A DNA stretch of 64,000 nucleotides from the NCBI GenBank assembly GCA_947460235.1, contig CANHGK010000004.1, positions 128,817 to 192,816 of the forward strand, read 5' to 3'. The stretch's first letter is position 1. Every line of letters starts with the position of its first letter. This document shows positions 34,309-42,986 of the stretch, piece by piece. A program made the translations under genes and the position numbers. The notes beneath the pieces were generated by a model. That model made no database searches. It saw only the letters and a list, made by a program, of their open reading frames with translations, and was not told the DNA's origin. The stretch is from Paenibacillaceae bacterium. GTDB taxonomy: Bacteria > Bacillota > Bacilli > Paenibacillales > CANHGK01.

Positions 34309-34334
34309 TAAGTCAGAATAACATCAATTTGTGT

Positions 34335-34379
34335 AATTCCCGTGTCTGCGCGTGCGTAAGATACGGGAATTTTATTTTT
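34335..34379 (+). terminator. Intrinsic terminator
   Basis: AATTCCCGT pairs perfectly with ACGGGAATT around a 19-base loop, followed by TTTATTTTT, about 30 bp after the stop codon of the secreted protein gene. Confidence 0.85.
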
Positions 34380-34488
34380 AAATCATTTAATTATACATAG
34401 GAATTTCATGAACTAGCTCGAATACAATCAAACATCGTACACTCCCCAGTTACTCCGCTTGTATCCCCCGCATTGGAGGCAACACCCT

Positions 34489-34800
34489 ATGGAAAAAATA
34501 CTACTTTCTGCTACTCTTCTCGGTCTATCACTTGGAATTTGTATCATATTAATGGGCGAAACCTCAAAACATATGTACTCCTCCCCTTCTGTCTCATTCC
34601 AACGCGAAGCATTCGCTGCGTCAACAACTAATTCAACAATTTTCTTGGAACAAGTTAACACCAATGCGAATGCTTGTCTCACTGAAAAAAACTCCATATC
34701 CCAAAAGCTATTCTATCGGTTGCGAGAATTTACAAATAAATATATAGTGAAGGAAACGTATGCATTGAAAGGGTGTAATTCACTTGAAACTACCAATTAG
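34489..34800 (+). CDS. Small exported or membrane-anchored protein of unknown function
   Basis: 103 aa. An N-terminal hydrophobic helix (ILLSATLLGLSLGICIILMG) is followed by a polar domain of about 75 residues with two cysteines (NACLTEK, KGCNS). The ATG at 34489 has TTGGAGG at 8 nt; the TTG at 34459 does not. It overlaps the next gene by 17 bp and heads the LemA-DUF3137 operon. No family recognised. Confidence 0.55.
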   Translation: MEKILLSATLLGLSLGICIILMGETSKHMYSSPSVSFQREAFAASTTNSTIFLEQVNTNANACLTEKNSISQKLFYRLREFTNKYIVKETYALKGCNSLETTN

Positions 34801-35164
34801 GCTACTTATCATTTTAGTTTTAGGCGCGGTTATGCCTATTTTGTATGTGGCCTTCTATAAATTACGATTAGTTGATCTTAATGATCCGAATCTTTGGATG
34901 GAAAGTTTATGTTTTGCTCCCGCTGGTATGATTTCAGCCTATTATTTAACACGGTTATTCGATCGTGCTGGGACTATGATTCAGAAAACATTGATTATCA
35001 TTGGTTGGATCGTTTCATTACCAATCTCTATCGTAAGTTCATTAATCGGTGGTAAAATGTTACCGATGTGGATTGGGCCTTGGTTATTTGGTTTACTTCC
35101 ACTCGTTATAGGATTATGGATTGCCAATCGGATCGGGCGCACAGCGCATCTCGGACGAGATTAA
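34784..35164 (+). CDS. Small integral membrane protein in the LemA operon
   Basis: 126 aa with about four predicted TM helices (LLIILVLGAVMPILYVAFY; SLCFAPAGMISAYYL; TLIIIGWIVSLPISIVSSL; WLFGLLPLVIGLWIAN). It begins at TTG with GAAAGGGTG 8 nt upstream, within the tail of the preceding gene. Twenty bases separate its stop from the lemA start codon. No recognised family; the location suggests a membrane partner of LemA/DUF3137. Confidence 0.6.
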   Translation: MKLPIRLLIILVLGAVMPILYVAFYKLRLVDLNDPNLWMESLCFAPAGMISAYYLTRLFDRAGTMIQKTLIIIGWIVSLPISIVSSLIGGKMLPMWIGPWLFGLLPLVIGLWIANRIGRTAHLGRD

Positions 35165-35184
35165 AAAAAGGGGAGTTGTTCAAT

Positions 35185-35751
35185 ATGTTTTTTGGTATTA
35201 TCATCGGTGTCGTTATTTTGATTTATGTAGTTTCGCTTTACAATTCACTGATCGGCTCAACAAACAAAACGCAAGAAGCATTCGCATCGATCGAAGCTTC
35301 CTTCCAACAACGGATGGATGCACTCGTATCACAATGTGAGGCAGTACGTTCGTACATGGATCATGAATCCGAAGTTTTCAGTTCCGTAACGAAGTTGCGC
35401 CAAAACATCGGTAGTTTGAAAACATCAGAAGAAAAAGTGGCATTTGATCAAGAACTAACTCAAGCCCAAACATTATTTCGTTTGACTGCAGAGAACTACC
35501 CAGACATAAAAGCTAATGAGAACGTACTCGTGCTTCAAAAGACGGTAAACGAATTAGAAGATCGATTATACGCCGCTCGCCGCGCATATAATGCTGCCGT
35601 GATCTCATTAAACAACTCGATTCAAATGTTCCCGAACAATATTTTCGTTGGATTTTTCGGCGGGAAATTCAAACCGATGGAAACATTAAAAGCTGACGAA
35701 GCAGCAAAAGTACGTCCAAACATTAGCGGCATGTTAAATCGCAAAGACTGA
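35185..35751 (+). CDS. lemA: LemA family protein
   Basis: A membrane-anchored helical-bundle protein, 188 aa. One N-terminal TM helix (MFFGIIIGVVILIYVVSLYN) is followed by the LemA signature: QEAFASIEASFQQRMDAL, LTAENYPDIKANENVLVLQ, VNELEDRLYAARRAYNAAV and MFPNNIFVGFFGGKFKPME. The biochemical role of LemA is not settled. The ATG at 35185 has GGGGAG at 9 nt. It is followed 19 bp on by a DUF3137 gene, a pairing seen in many bacteria, so the two likely work together at the membrane. Confidence 0.93.
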   Translation: MFFGIIIGVVILIYVVSLYNSLIGSTNKTQEAFASIEASFQQRMDALVSQCEAVRSYMDHESEVFSSVTKLRQNIGSLKTSEEKVAFDQELTQAQTLFRLTAENYPDIKANENVLVLQKTVNELEDRLYAARRAYNAAVISLNNSIQMFPNNIFVGFFGGKFKPMETLKADEAAKVRPNISGMLNRKD

Positions 35752-35770
35752 GAGAACGGAGTGTTAATAC

Positions 35771-36925
35771 ATGGAACATCCTTCGTTTATTTCCGCTAAT
35801 GAATTATATGCAAAGCTAACCACTGATATTGAACAAGTGAATGGAAAGCGGCTTGAATTGGTCGCCAAACGAAAAAAAAACATTCTTAAATCCATGATAA
35901 TTTTAGGGACAATCGCACTTGCGCTTCAAATTTATCTATACACAATCGATCCTGCATCACTCGGTTTGCTCTTTCTTAGCGTGCCAGGCGTTCTTATTAT
36001 ATCTTGGTTGATTGGATTCAGAATTGGTGGCGAATTTCGCGCAACGTATAAAACTCTAGTTCTTTCCATTTTTCAAGAAATCATTAAAGATTTCAATGAA
36101 AAGATGCTTACGCAATCCTTGATAAATGAATCAGACCTCAAGAATGATGTTCACTATCAACTTGCGAATAGCATGTCTACTTCTACCTTTAACCACATGC
36201 AATTATTTGATCGTGCGGCGGAATGGATACATACTGAAGATCATTTCCAAGGCAAACTCGGTAAAACCGCATTCGATTTTCTTGAGGCACATGCTGGATA
36301 CACACAAGAAACTACGAATAGCAATGGCGGTACTCAACGACAAGAAGTGACCCTTTTCCGCGGCATTCTCTTTAGTGCAGATTTCAACAAAAAATTCAAA
36401 AGCATAACGACCGTTCGTTCTAAAGCGCCTGTTAAAAAATCATTACGTATTATTTTTTCCATCATCGCTGCATTTTTTATCATCCCAATTTCGCTATCAA
36501 TATTTGGTTCGTTCACAGAAGATCCAGAATCAGGGTTTATCTTTGGCGGTGTAATTTTAGTCGTCATTTTGCTTCTATTTCGGAAGTTTTTCAGAAAAAA
36601 ACAGCAACAAGTTGAACTAGAAAGCGTTGAATTCAACAAACAATTTAACGTTACATCAGATGACCAAATTGAAGCACGTTATATTCTAACATCATCATTA
36701 TTCGAACGTTTAATGGAATTGCGTCAGCGACTTGGTAACCATTTAACATTAACATTTAAAGATCACAACGTGTATTTAGCCTTCGCAATGAAAAACTCAT
36801 TCGAGCATCATTTTTCAAAACCAATCACTAGTGAAACCATCGCACTCGAGCACGGCACATTTACTTCCATTTTATCGATCATCGAAGAACTTGATCTTAA
36901 CACGCGCATCTGGTCAAAAGATTAA
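35771..36925 (+). CDS. DUF3137-type membrane protein
   Basis: 384 aa. An N-terminal coiled/helical stretch (ELYAKLTTDIEQVNGKRLEL) precedes two TM helices (about 39-85). A soluble domain (about 90-220) has the DUF3137-like AHAGYTQETTN and VTLFRGILFSADFNKKFKS. Two more TM helices lie at about 225-270. The C-terminal soluble half includes VEFNKQFNVTSDDQIEARYI and LTLTFKDHNVYLAFAMK, typical of this family. It ends the LemA operon and is followed by a strong terminator. Molecular function unknown; a LemA partner is inferred from gene order. Confidence 0.82.
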   Translation: MEHPSFISANELYAKLTTDIEQVNGKRLELVAKRKKNILKSMIILGTIALALQIYLYTIDPASLGLLFLSVPGVLIISWLIGFRIGGEFRATYKTLVLSIFQEIIKDFNEKMLTQSLINESDLKNDVHYQLANSMSTSTFNHMQLFDRAAEWIHTEDHFQGKLGKTAFDFLEAHAGYTQETTNSNGGTQRQEVTLFRGILFSADFNKKFKSITTVRSKAPVKKSLRIIFSIIAAFFIIPISLSIFGSFTEDPESGFIFGGVILVVILLLFRKFFRKKQQQVELESVEFNKQFNVTSDDQIEARYILTSSLFERLMELRQRLGNHLTLTFKDHNVYLAFAMKNSFEHHFSKPITSETIALEHGTFTSILSIIEELDLNTRIWSKD

Positions 36926-36978
36926 AACGGATGAATCCAAACCAAGTTCAACCTTGGAATGGTTCATCCGTTTTTTTT
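36924..36978 (+). terminator. Intrinsic terminator of the LemA operon
   Basis: AAAACGGATGAA/TTCATCCGTTTT with inner CCAAG/CTTGG and a run of eight T. The stem begins at the stop codon of the DUF3137 gene. Confidence 0.92.
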
Positions 36979-37044
36979 CGCCCACACAGAAGTTAATCCT
37001 TGTGCATGAAATATCAAAACATCTATCACAAGGAGGAAACGAAA

Positions 37045-38061
37045 ATAAACGTTCTTGTCACCGGCGTCGCCGGATTTATTGGTTATCATACTGCGCGCGC
37101 ACTACTCAATCATGGAATAACAGTTCACGGAATCGATCATCTAAACGCATATTACGATGTGCAATTAAAACATGATCGCTTGAAACAATTGCAACCATAT
37201 GATCAATTTTATTTTTATCCAATTGGGCTAGATCAACGCGATGCTATCCAACAAATCGTAGAAATTCAGCAGATCACACACATCATCCACCTCGCTGCAC
37301 AAGCAGGCGTTCGGTACAGTTTAACAAACCCAGATTCGTATATTGAATCAAATATTACAGGATTTTTGAACATCCTCGAAGTATGTCGTGCCACCGATGT
37401 TAAACACCTAATCTACGCCTCTTCAAGCTCAGTATACGGCGCTAATGTAAAAACACCATTCTCTACCGATGATGCAGTAGACCACCCGGTCAGCCTCTAT
37501 GCTGCCACAAAAAAAGCGAACGAATTAATGGCACATACCTACAGCCACCTTTATAACATCCCTACCACTGGTTTGAGATTTTTCACCGTCTACGGTCCAT
37601 GGGGACGACCGGATATGGCCTACTTTAAATTCTGTGATGCCATCATGAATGATCAACCCATTCAATTATATAACCACGGAAAAATGTTGCGAGATTTTAC
37701 CTATATTGACGACATTGTTGATGCGATCATTCCATTAATCGACTTAGCTCCAACACTTCAAACGTCACGAATCGGGCAACAACTCACACCCTCAACTAGC
37801 CACGCTCCTTACCGAATCTACAACATCGGAAACAATCAACCGGAACAATTAGTAACGTTGATCCAATATCTCGATAATTTATTAGGAAAAAAAGCGATCA
37901 AGCAATATGTGACGATGCAACCTGGAGACGTTGAAAAAACGTACGCAGATATAGAAGACCTCGAACGTGCAATTGGATTTAAACCAAAGACGAATTTATA
38001 TACCGGATTACGTCAATTCGTTGAATGGTATATGAACTATTATGTAAAAAAGAACCTTTAA
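37045..38061 (+). CDS. NAD-dependent epimerase, UDP-glucuronate 4-epimerase-like, with apparent AUA start
   Basis: Extended SDR enzyme acting on a nucleotide sugar, about 338 aa. Rossmann motif NVLVTGVAGFIGYHTA; LNAYYDVQLKHDRL as in UDP-glucuronate 4-epimerases; active site Ser in YASSSSVYG and the Tyr/Lys pair in SLYAATKKANE; then RFFTVYGPWGRPDMA. The start is odd: AGGAGG at 37031-37036 is followed 8 nt later by ATA (37045), which is where homologues begin (M-x-VLVTG). The upstream TTG at 37000 and ATG at 37006 lack a ribosome site and would add about 15 unmatched residues. The product may feed the polysaccharide locus at 39-61 kb, although this gene is on the other strand. Confidence 0.85.
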   Translation: MNVLVTGVAGFIGYHTARALLNHGITVHGIDHLNAYYDVQLKHDRLKQLQPYDQFYFYPIGLDQRDAIQQIVEIQQITHIIHLAAQAGVRYSLTNPDSYIESNITGFLNILEVCRATDVKHLIYASSSSVYGANVKTPFSTDDAVDHPVSLYAATKKANELMAHTYSHLYNIPTTGLRFFTVYGPWGRPDMAYFKFCDAIMNDQPIQLYNHGKMLRDFTYIDDIVDAIIPLIDLAPTLQTSRIGQQLTPSTSHAPYRIYNIGNNQPEQLVTLIQYLDNLLGKKAIKQYVTMQPGDVEKTYADIEDLERAIGFKPKTNLYTGLRQFVEWYMNYYVKKNL

Positions 38062-38099
38062 TCGTCAACGAGACCACCGTTGTCGATTCAGGTTCTTTT
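38049..38099. terminator. Bidirectional intrinsic terminator
   Basis: The stem AAAGAACCT/AGGTTCTTT encloses AATCGTCAACG paired with CGTTGTCGATT, with T- and A-rich ends, between two convergent genes. Confidence 0.9.
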
Positions 38100-38101
38100 C
38101 A

Positions 38102-39178
38102 TTATTCTATAGCCGATTTTTGTTCCGCTTTAATTGAGTTATATAAATTTCGATACGTTGTTACAATCGTTGTATCATATCCGTATTGTACCAGTGACGA
38201 CTTAAATGAACTTAAAATCGCATCAAACTTGACATCACACGAAGTAACCGTAGCTTTTCCTAGTGCAATATATTTAACTTTATCTGCTGTCGTTTTTGCT
38301 GCTTTCACTTTATTATAAGCAGATGTCAACGAATTTTTGCATTCAGCCTGTAACTTAAAAATCTTTGCAAGCGCATCTTGATTTAGTTCGGTTGACGTTG
38401 GAGCTTTTGCAGGTACTGTGTTAGGTTTAGAATTATTCGTAACCACGGGTGTATTCGTTGGTACAAGTGACATCGTTGGTGCAACTGAAGGAGTTGCAGT
38501 CAAAACAGGTCTGATCGTTGTCACAATTGAATCTATTTCTGTAACTCTCGGAATATCTAACGTACTTGCAACTGGTATGGTTGGAGATGGGTTCAAAACA
38601 TTAGTAGATTTGCTTCCCAACCAATTGACAACATTCGTTTTTTGATCCCATGACCATTTACCACCGAATACTTTTTCGAGCGATCGAAACGGTATATAGA
38701 GCCCACCATTAACCAGATAACCCTTTGTCGAAACCCCTTTGGATGAAGGTTCATTAAATAACTTTATCGATTTGGGATACCCTAGTACATGACTCAATTT
38801 CGATTTCATATTAACTTTCGTAGATTTTTGAATCCACTTCGTACGTTCTTTCATAAGTAACGCAGACGTTTGATTATTTACTAAGCGAAATGAAACTTGC
38901 TCGGCATCCTTTTCTAAGCGATACGCACGTAACACTGCATATTGCGTCCATTTAATCGGCACATACAATTCTTTATTGATCAAAAAACCATTCATCGTTG
39001 GTTGTAACCATACCGTCGTTGTATCATTCACACGCATTTGAAGTGATACATATTGCACGGACAGTTTTTCTGGTTTCATTCGATTTGTAGCGACACTCGT
39101 GCCAATCGTAATAATACTTGCAATAATCATAATCAAACCAAAAATTGCACGCAGGCGATGAGTGAGCAGACCTTTCAT
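38102..39178 (-). CDS. Secreted protein with copper amine oxidase N-terminal-type domain
   Basis: 358 aa. An N-terminal TM/signal segment (AIFGLIMIIASIITIGTSVA) is followed by a domain whose second half reads GLYIPFRSLEKVFGGKWSWDQKT, the hallmark of the copper amine oxidase N-domain found in many secreted Bacillota proteins. A related first half is YVPIKWTQYAV. A Pro/Thr/Val linker (about 205-270) and a C-terminal helical region follow (DALAKIFKLQAECKNSLTSA). No enzyme motif is present despite the domain name; such domains probably bind the cell wall. GGAGGAACGTAATT precedes the ATG. Role unknown. Confidence 0.7.
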   Translation of the reverse strand: MKGLLTHRLRAIFGLIMIIASIITIGTSVATNRMKPEKLSVQYVSLQMRVNDTTTVWLQPTMNGFLINKELYVPIKWTQYAVLRAYRLEKDAEQVSFRLVNNQTSALLMKERTKWIQKSTKVNMKSKLSHVLGYPKSIKLFNEPSSKGVSTKGYLVNGGLYIPFRSLEKVFGGKWSWDQKTNVVNWLGSKSTNVLNPSPTIPVASTLDIPRVTEIDSIVTTIRPVLTATPSVAPTMSLVPTNTPVVTNNSKPNTVPAKAPTSTELNQDALAKIFKLQAECKNSLTSAYNKVKAAKTTADKVKYIALGKATVTSCDVKFDAILSSFKSSLVQYGYDTTIVTTYRNLYNSIKAEQKSAIE

Positions 39179-39289
39179 AATTACGTTCCTCCGACTACTG
39201 AAATTTTAATTCCAATTAAAATATGCTATTCTTATTGTGTACATATTCTATACTTTTTCTGTTAAAAAAACCTGAGTTAGGAAGTGTTA

Positions 39290-39433
39290 ATGATGTTAAA
39301 AATTTGGCATTTGTTTTGGATATGGTATCACGAAACATTAAGTAAATTACATCGTAAAGACGGTTCTTATCAAACTCAACAATTTATTCATCACCGTGCA
39401 CAACGAAAACATCATCTGGATAAGATCGCTTAG
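39290..39433 (+). CDS. 47-residue Trp/His-rich small protein
   Basis: A short ORF: MMLKIWHLFWIWYHETLSKL, then HRKDGSYQTQ and a basic tail ending HRAQRKHHLDKIA. A TAGGA element lies seven to eight bases before ATG-ATG. It has three tryptophans and seven histidines in 47 residues; the N-terminus could form an amphipathic, membrane-touching helix. It stands alone, upstream of and convergent with the polysaccharide locus (two bases between stops). No family recognised; translation is unproven. Confidence 0.5.
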   Translation: MMLKIWHLFWIWYHETLSKLHRKDGSYQTQQFIHHRAQRKHHLDKIA

Positions 39434-39435
39434 TA

Positions 39436-40035
39436 CTAGGGTTTCGGAACTACATAATCTGTTTGTGTCTCATTAAATTTCCGACCTTGGCTTAAGCCAT
39501 ATTTCGCAGCAATCGATATTAACTCGTTATACTCTTCCTCAGATAACTTCTGCAGGAATATTATTTTCGCCTCTTTTTTCTCTTCCGTCGTAATGCCACC
39601 ACTGACCATCTTCTCGAATAAACCCAATTCATTCGCAGAGAATTTAGAGATTAACACCGATGCGACTGTAATTTTATCAGCCATTGAGAAATTTGATTTT
39701 ACATTGATCGCTTGATCAAGCGTAATGTCGCCTTTTGGTGTTGACGATTTTTTATCGTTTGTATCCATGACTGTTGTATCATCGTTATTTTTTTTGTCCG
39801 TTTTGACTTGAGATTTTATTGGAACTATAGATGCTTTCGGTTCGTTCACAATTTTCAGTGATTGATCTAGTTCTTGATTCAATTTTTGATCCAATTGACC
39901 GACAGCACCATCAAGCATCATATTCATAGCACGATCCATAATCACATCAAAGGCTATGTATACACAACCAACGATAATCACGAGTATCAACACAGAAACA
40001 ACGAGAAACTTTCGTATTTTTATTGAACGCATCAT
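39436..40035 (-). CDS. Membrane-anchored hypothetical protein at the end of the polysaccharide locus
   Basis: 199 aa. One N-terminal TM helix (FLVVSVLILVIIVGCVYIAF) is followed by an amphipathic stretch (LDQKLNQELDQSLKIV), a charged low-complexity spacer rich in Lys/Asp/Thr, and a C-terminal helical region (ADKITVASVLISKFSANELG; LSEEEYNELISIAAKYG). Its start overlaps the VanZ-like gene by four bases (ATGA), so it is the last gene of that transcript. No family recognised; a small regulatory or scaffolding membrane protein is possible. Confidence 0.6.
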   Translation of the reverse strand: MMRSIKIRKFLVVSVLILVIIVGCVYIAFDVIMDRAMNMMLDGAVGQLDQKLNQELDQSLKIVNEPKASIVPIKSQVKTDKKNNDDTTVMDTNDKKSSTPKGDITLDQAINVKSNFSMADKITVASVLISKFSANELGLFEKMVSGGITTEEKKEAKIIFLQKLSEEEYNELISIAAKYGLSQGRKFNETQTDYVVPKP

Positions 40036-40547
40036 TTAACATCCTTGTATTTTTTTCTGTTCCAAATCCAGCTTATAATATACAAGCATACTACACCTGA
40101 TAAACCTCCGAAAGTATCTAAAGCAACATCCCATAAACTTCCTGTCCGGTCTGGGTTAAAGGATTGATTCAATTCGTCAAGTGATGCTATTAAAAATGTC
40201 GCAATCAATGTAATGATCAGTGGAAACATAGCATTAAGAAAACGAGATTTCACAAGTAAAATAATGACTAATCCAAAAATCGAATATTGGATCAGATGTG
40301 CCGATTTACGAATTAAAAATTCAATGAATTCATAAGGCTGAACCAAAGAATTAACAAAAATCCGATCATAACGAAACGTAATGTCCGGAACCCAATGAAT
40401 AAGATCATCAATTGAAATCATTGATTTAAGCCATGGAATTAAGGTTTGTTCATGATAACTTTGTTGTGAATGAATGAAAATCACAAACAACCAAACAATT
40501 AGAATAATTACAATCCATTTACTTTGATGTTTGCGAATCAAATTCAT
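40032..40547 (-). CDS. VanZ-like family membrane protein
   Basis: 171 aa with about four TM helices. Family marks are RKSAHLIQYSIFGLVIILL, a short loop, then SLDELNQSFNPDRTGSLWDV and DTFGGLSGVV. VanZ-like proteins sit in the membrane; VanZ itself gives low teicoplanin resistance by an unclear route, and many relatives occur in surface-glycan loci. It lies 53 bp after the flippase gene and overlaps the next gene by four bases. Confidence 0.85.
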   Translation of the reverse strand: MNLIRKHQSKWIVIILIVWLFVIFIHSQQSYHEQTLIPWLKSMISIDDLIHWVPDITFRYDRIFVNSLVQPYEFIEFLIRKSAHLIQYSIFGLVIILLVKSRFLNAMFPLIITLIATFLIASLDELNQSFNPDRTGSLWDVALDTFGGLSGVVCLYIISWIWNRKKYKDVK

Positions 40548-40600
40548 TTCGATTCATATTCCTTTCTAATAAAATAAATCATTCAAAGAAAAACATGTCC

Positions 40601-42118
40601 CTATACAACCTTTTGCCGTTTTCGTTTAATCAACTCGACAAAAACGTCAACTTCTTTAATTTTAAATAAATAAATCATTAAACAATAAGTCAACATTGCA
40701 ATAAGTATTGCTATTAGCAACGAAATTACACTATTCCAATGTTCATGTAATCCAATAAAAATTAATTTTGCAATCAACCCCATGACGAGCGAAGAACATA
40801 ATATTTTAATAAAAGAAAATGAAATATTTTTAATGCCAAGATTACCTATTTTATTTCTAAGACTGAAAAGTAGAAGTGAAGAAGTTACAATTGCGGAAAT
40901 ACTAGATGCAAGCGCCAACCCGCCCAGTCCTATATATTGAGATAATATAATGTTAAGGGTGATATTAATGATTAATCCAATAACTGAATTAAACATTGGT
41001 GTTTTTGTATCTTGCATTGAATAAAAAACTTTCGTCAGAAATTCACGCTGACCAATTCCAATCAATCCTATTGCATAGAACATGAGTGCAGTCGATGTTA
41101 ATAGAATTGCATTTGAATCAAAGGCACCGCGACCAAAAATTAATTTTGTAATTTGTTCAGAAAATAAGATAAAAATAATCGTTGCTGGCAAAACAATTAA
41201 ACTAATACTAATCATTGAATCCGATATTATTTTTTTCACGCCTAAAAAATCATTGACAGAAACCATTTTTGTTAAAATTGGATAGATAACTGTCACGATT
41301 GAAATGATAAATACTCCATGCACTAGTAGTGTTAAAATGTTTGCATAACTTAATGCGGAGACGCCACCAATCGTAATATGAGTGGCGATCGAACGATCCA
41401 CCAAAACATTTATTTGATTTATTGAAACTCCAATAATAATAGGAATTGATAGAAAAAGCATTTTTTTCAAGTTTTCATTTTTAAATTTGAAAATAAATTT
41501 AAAATTATAATTACTCTTAAAAATTGATGGAATTAGGATTACAAATCTAGCGAATACCGAAACTAACGTTCCAATTGCCAAAAAATAGATTGAAGTATAG
41601 ACACTCATGTAAATAGAAATGGTTGCTACAAGTCCAACTGCCAACCCAGCAATAGCAGGCATTAAGTAATTTTTTTTAATTTGCAAGTAACCAGTGAAGA
41701 CATAAAACAATAGAATAAAATACATTCCAAAAAAACTTATCTTCGTGAAATTTGTTGCAAGTATTGAAGTTTCTTCCTGAAAACCAGAAGCAAAGAGCCC
41801 AACCAATTCTTTTGCGAAAAAGAAACCTAATAGTGTTAAAATTGTGCATAAAAATAGCAGAACGGTAATTAAGTTATTTGTAAATGTTTCTGCACTTTTC
41901 TCACTTTCCTGAATGCTAATCTTATTATATATAGGAATATAATTCGCATTAATCCCTTCCCCAATAAACGTGAAAATTGCACCAGTAATTGTTAATGATA
42001 TCAAATATGCATCACTAATATTAGAAACACCATAAAAATTGGCAAGGACTAGTTCTCTACCAAACCCAATTACTTTAGACAAAAGAATAATAATAGCCAA
42101 ATAAATGGATACTTTCAT
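40601..42118 (-). CDS. MurJ/MviN-type or Wzx-like lipid-linked oligosaccharide flippase
   Basis: An integral membrane flippase of the MOP superfamily, 505 aa with about 13-14 TM helices. The N-terminus KVIGFGRELVLANFYGVSNI and later QREFLTKVFYSMQDTKTPMF are MurJ/MviN-type motifs. In this setting, fused by ATGA overlap to rmlD inside a polysaccharide locus, it more likely exports the undecaprenyl-linked repeat unit (a Wzx function) than lipid II, but the sequence alone leaves both open. Codon use is AT-rich like the rest of the locus. Confidence 0.85.
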   Translation of the reverse strand: MKVSIYLAIIILLSKVIGFGRELVLANFYGVSNISDAYLISLTITGAIFTFIGEGINANYIPIYNKISIQESEKSAETFTNNLITVLLFLCTILTLLGFFFAKELVGLFASGFQEETSILATNFTKISFFGMYFILLFYVFTGYLQIKKNYLMPAIAGLAVGLVATISIYMSVYTSIYFLAIGTLVSVFARFVILIPSIFKSNYNFKFIFKFKNENLKKMLFLSIPIIIGVSINQINVLVDRSIATHITIGGVSALSYANILTLLVHGVFIISIVTVIYPILTKMVSVNDFLGVKKIISDSMISISLIVLPATIIFILFSEQITKLIFGRGAFDSNAILLTSTALMFYAIGLIGIGQREFLTKVFYSMQDTKTPMFNSVIGLIINITLNIILSQYIGLGGLALASSISAIVTSSLLLFSLRNKIGNLGIKNISFSFIKILCSSLVMGLIAKLIFIGLHEHWNSVISLLIAILIAMLTYCLMIYLFKIKEVDVFVELIKRKRQKVV

Positions 42119-42975
42119 GATGATTTTCCTGCATTTGATAAAATTGCTATATAATCACTCAACGCTTCCTTCCAGTTTGGAAGTTTGGGAATATTTAATG
42201 TATTTAATTTTTCCTTTGACAACCTTGAATTGTATGGTCTTTTTGCAAGGGTAACGAAGTCCTTACTCAAAATTGGATTAACTTTTATCGTTATCTTCGC
42301 TGCTTCAAATATCTCGCAAGCAAATTCGTACCAACTACAAAATCCATCATTTGTAGCATGATAAATCCCATAAGCTTCGGTTTGAATTATCGTATGAAAT
42401 AATTTCGCCAAGTCTACCGTATACGATGGTGATCCGATTTGATCTGCAACAACCGAAAGTTCTTCTCTTTCGGAACTCAACCGAAGCATTGTTTTGACAA
42501 AATTATTTCCATTACTACCAAAAACCCAACTAACTCGAACGATAAAATAATTTTCCATTAACTTTTGGATTTCAATTTCCCCAAGATTCTTTGTTTCACC
42601 GTAAAAATTTATGGGATTTGTTTCGTCAGATTCTTGAAATGGTGCCTCGCCCGTCCCATCAAATACATAATCTGTACTTACATAAAGAAGTTTGGCATCA
42701 TTTTTTTTGCATGCTTGAGCAATGTATTTTGTCCCAAGTACATTTACTTGAAAGCATAATTCCTTTTCCTGCTCGGCTCGATCGACCGCAGTATAAGCAG
42801 CACAATGTATCACAACATCAGGCTTGAATGTACTGATTACATGATCTACTTGCACTTCATCAGTAATATCTAATTGATTACGATCTGTTCCTAAACATTC
42901 AATATTGAATGCTCGTAATCTTTCGATTACATCGAATCCAAGTTGACCATTCTTACCTGTGACTAAAACTTTCAT
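42115..42975 (-). CDS. rmlD: dTDP-4-dehydrorhamnose reductase (RmlD)
   Basis: Last step of dTDP-L-rhamnose synthesis, NAD(P)H-dependent, 286 aa. The N-terminus KVLVTGKNGQLGFDVIERL is the RmlD form of the Rossmann motif. It is followed by VIHCAAYTAVDRAEQE, LYVSTDYVFDG, NFYGETKNLGE (Tyr/Lys active pair) and VRVSWVFG. The length is normal. It lies 11 bp after rmlB and overlaps the flippase gene by four bases, so it is part of the rmlACBD block. Confidence 0.95.
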   Translation of the reverse strand: MKVLVTGKNGQLGFDVIERLRAFNIECLGTDRNQLDITDEVQVDHVISTFKPDVVIHCAAYTAVDRAEQEKELCFQVNVLGTKYIAQACKKNDAKLLYVSTDYVFDGTGEAPFQESDETNPINFYGETKNLGEIEIQKLMENYFIVRVSWVFGSNGNNFVKTMLRLSSEREELSVVADQIGSPSYTVDLAKLFHTIIQTEAYGIYHATNDGFCSWYEFACEIFEAAKITIKVNPILSKDFVTLAKRPYNSRLSKEKLNTLNIPKLPNWKEALSDYIAILSNAGKSS

Positions 42976-42986
42976 CGATATCCACC

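Noticed and set aside
40601..42118. Confident MurJ (lipid II flippase) naming
   Set aside because: Sequence motifs fit MurJ/MviN, but the operon context favours a polysaccharide flippase; the gene symbol was left empty.
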